From Osmia lignaria lignaria (lineage: Eukaryota; Arthropoda; Insecta; Hymenoptera; Megachilidae): a stretch of 64,000 bases of DNA. Within the stretch, counting starts at the first letter, position 1; each line of letters opens with the position of its first letter. Of the stretch, positions 62,301 to 64,000 are shown in pieces. The notes beneath the pieces were generated by a model that saw only the letters and a list, made by a program, of their open reading frames with translations, had not been told where the DNA came from and made no database searches. The DNA lies in NCBI RefSeq assembly GCF_051020975.1, contig NC_135042.1:4053888-4117887 (forward strand), in the 5' to 3' direction. The translations under genes and the position numbers were made by a program.

Positions 62301-63750
62301 ATGTCACGTAATGTTTCTTGGGATGGCAATTATGAAATGAACCCTTTTGCTATGGTATCCTTAGGATTAACATAACAAAGCGATAGAAAATTTTTCCAAT
62401 TAGTAATTTAGTTAAGGAAACAAAATTAACATAAATATTTTTATTCTTATCAAAAATTTTGGATATCAGGAAAAATGCTTATCATGAAAAATGCAATATT
62501 TCCTGAACTGATCAAAATGGTCTAATCTTCTGAAAGCACCTAGGTGCAAGAATTCATGGTGTACTTCTTCAATCATTTCTCGATGATTAAGCAATAACGG
62601 GATTGAATGATATATAAGAATAAACTAAAACTTGAAGAATGACGTATTCCTAAAATTCAGCGGTCGCTTATTCAGAAGGATGCGACCTCGAAGTCATAAC
62701 CGTCTACGGTGTACGGAATTCAGCCTACTCTCGATGAGAATGAGGTCAGAAAAGAGTTTCTTCCGCGAGTAGGTTCGTCGATTCCGCAAGACCTTCGGTT
62801 TCCGCGTCCGAGACATTGCTCCGAGATGAATGGAGCATTCCTGGAATTGATTCGTGATGATTCAACGACTGGCTACTCACGAACCCGTTGACAACGTCTT
62901 TCCTTCATAAACTAGCCCCAAAAAATTTCATCATCGCACGTATCCTTAATGAAACATCGAAGACACGCGTAAGGGAGCAGCGCCACCAGGCCGGAAATGC
63001 CAATGACTTTATTCGACCGCCAGCTCCGGTATCTTTTTATTTTAATTATTTTAAGAACAACCTTTCGTATATGTGCTGGACCATTGACGTAACGAGATGG
63101 AGGTCAGATAGGCCTGTCTCCCCTAAAAATGTGGAATGGGCCCCTCATTTTAAGATTCTAAGATTTTAAAATTCCAAAATTTTTAAATCCTAAAATTCTA
63201 AGCTGTCCAATTTTATTTCAGTCAAATTTTGTCAATTGATGACACTTTCATTCCAAACTTTTTTTATAAAGCTCCGAACAACCTGTGCATATCTTACTTT
63301 TTAGATAATTAAAATACTGATGTCATTGTTTTCTCTATGAATGAATGAATACTCCAATACTGAATGACAGAGTGTCCATAGAATAATCGCATCGGGTTTA
63401 CTTTGAGTTATTGCGAGAAGTAACTAACAGATAGTCGTCGGTAAGATGATATTCAATGTGTAAGAATATTATAACACACCGATATCGACCTCTCCATTCA
63501 ATGGCTTCCCGTTACACTTCAATATACCGTCACTAAGAATGTGATAAGTGATACTAATATATTACAATGTTGCTGAATTTTGCAACAATGATGTGTAATG
63601 GAATAATGTGTTTTATAAACCCTGCCAATGATATTAAAACAGAAATCTATAATAAACCAATTTCCAATTTACACCTGATACCGAGTATTGATAAGGAATA
63701 TATTAAATATCATAGAAATCCTAATTCGTCGAATTTTAAATGACGCCTAA
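59384..63750. other. AT-rich intergenic stretch
   Basis: GC-balanced patches at 61.1-61.4 and 62.65-63.1 kb. Contains a 36-nt hairpin at 60844-60879 and a TTCTAA/AAATT simple repeat at 63145-63205. No gene recognised. Confidence 0.6.
60844..60879. repeat. hairpin, 7+5 bp stem with 2x2 internal loop
   Basis: TTCCCTG pairs with CAGGGAA and AGCTA with TAGCT, around an 8-nt loop. No known RNA family recognised. Confidence 0.6.
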
Positions 63751-64000
63751 TGGAAAATAATCGATCGGTCCTATCGATCGGTCGATGTTGCATCGCCGAT
63801 TGGATCGATACAGCTAGCGGAGCTGAATGAGCGTAGTCATGAATGAATGCAGGATACTCGAGGCACGTGTGCGACGAGGCGACGGTAGCGCAATCGCAGA
63901 GGGCCTGTTGGCAATCTTATCGAAAGAAACACTGGTTGATCGAACGGATGGAGGAACAAAGGGAGGATAGAAAGTATACGTATAAAAAGATAGGAGCGAA
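63751..64000. promoter_or_regulatory. GC-rich, promoter-like end of window with duplicated ATCGATCGGTC
   Basis: ATCGATCGGTC occurs twice about 13 nt apart (from about 63760), next to further GATCG/CGATC motifs, in a CpG-rich stretch that continues to the window edge. The CTATCGAT core resembles the DREF/BEAF-type TATCGATA element. It may be the promoter of a gene beyond the window. Confidence 0.35.

Overview
This looks like a window of an insect nuclear genome. It is AT-rich, has GC-rich islands around promoters, introns that are either about 62-92 nt or more than 10 kb, and only two clearly recognisable protein-coding genes. Hymenoptera (a bee or relative) is my best guess from composition and gene structure, but nothing in the sequence proves the order.

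Two genes are certain and lie head to head. On the minus strand (1573 down to 605) is a complete four-exon RWDD1 homologue of 240 residues. This is the RWD/DFRP family (yeast Gir2), the partner of the DRG2 GTPase. On the plus strand (coding 3463 to 34050) is a complete TULP4 / Tusp homologue with 15 coding exons and 1335 residues. It encodes WD40 repeats, a SOCS box, and a tubby domain split by a roughly 640-residue low-complexity insertion. Every TULP4 junction is GT-AG and phase-consistent. Introns 1 and 2 are 10.8 and 11.1 kb, and five introns near the 3' end are only 62-92 nt. The TULP4 leader carries a Drosophila-type initiator near 2855 and six short upstream ORFs. Its 3' untranslated region may reach a poly(A) signal near 37940.

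From about 38 kb to the end (26 kb) I recognise no gene family. This stretch is AT-rich with GC-rich islands at 39.3-39.9, 41.1-42.5, 44.1-45.2, 51.2-51.7, 56.6-57.0 and 63.8-64.0 kb. It holds a likely TATA+Inr promoter with a first exon (51586-51692), three low-confidence ORFs (48598-48921 minus, 53558-53761 minus, 59006-59383 plus) and several repeats. The ORF at 59006 encodes a six-cysteine, three-sequon segment that resembles part of a secreted VWC-type domain.

Mobile and repeated DNA: two short Tc1/mariner-type MITEs with TA target sites (36787-37123 and 50844-51172), a 150-bp foldback between the two genes (1959-2108), three diverged tandem repeats (16544-16700, 47444-47749, 56366-56562), and several short hairpins. 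I saw no tRNA, rRNA, known microRNA, CRISPR, autonomous transposase or viral gene. No clearly new biological system is evident. The best leads are the cysteine-rich ORF, the uORF-dense TULP4 leader, the CxxC/HxxC motif in the TULP4 linker, and the foldback.
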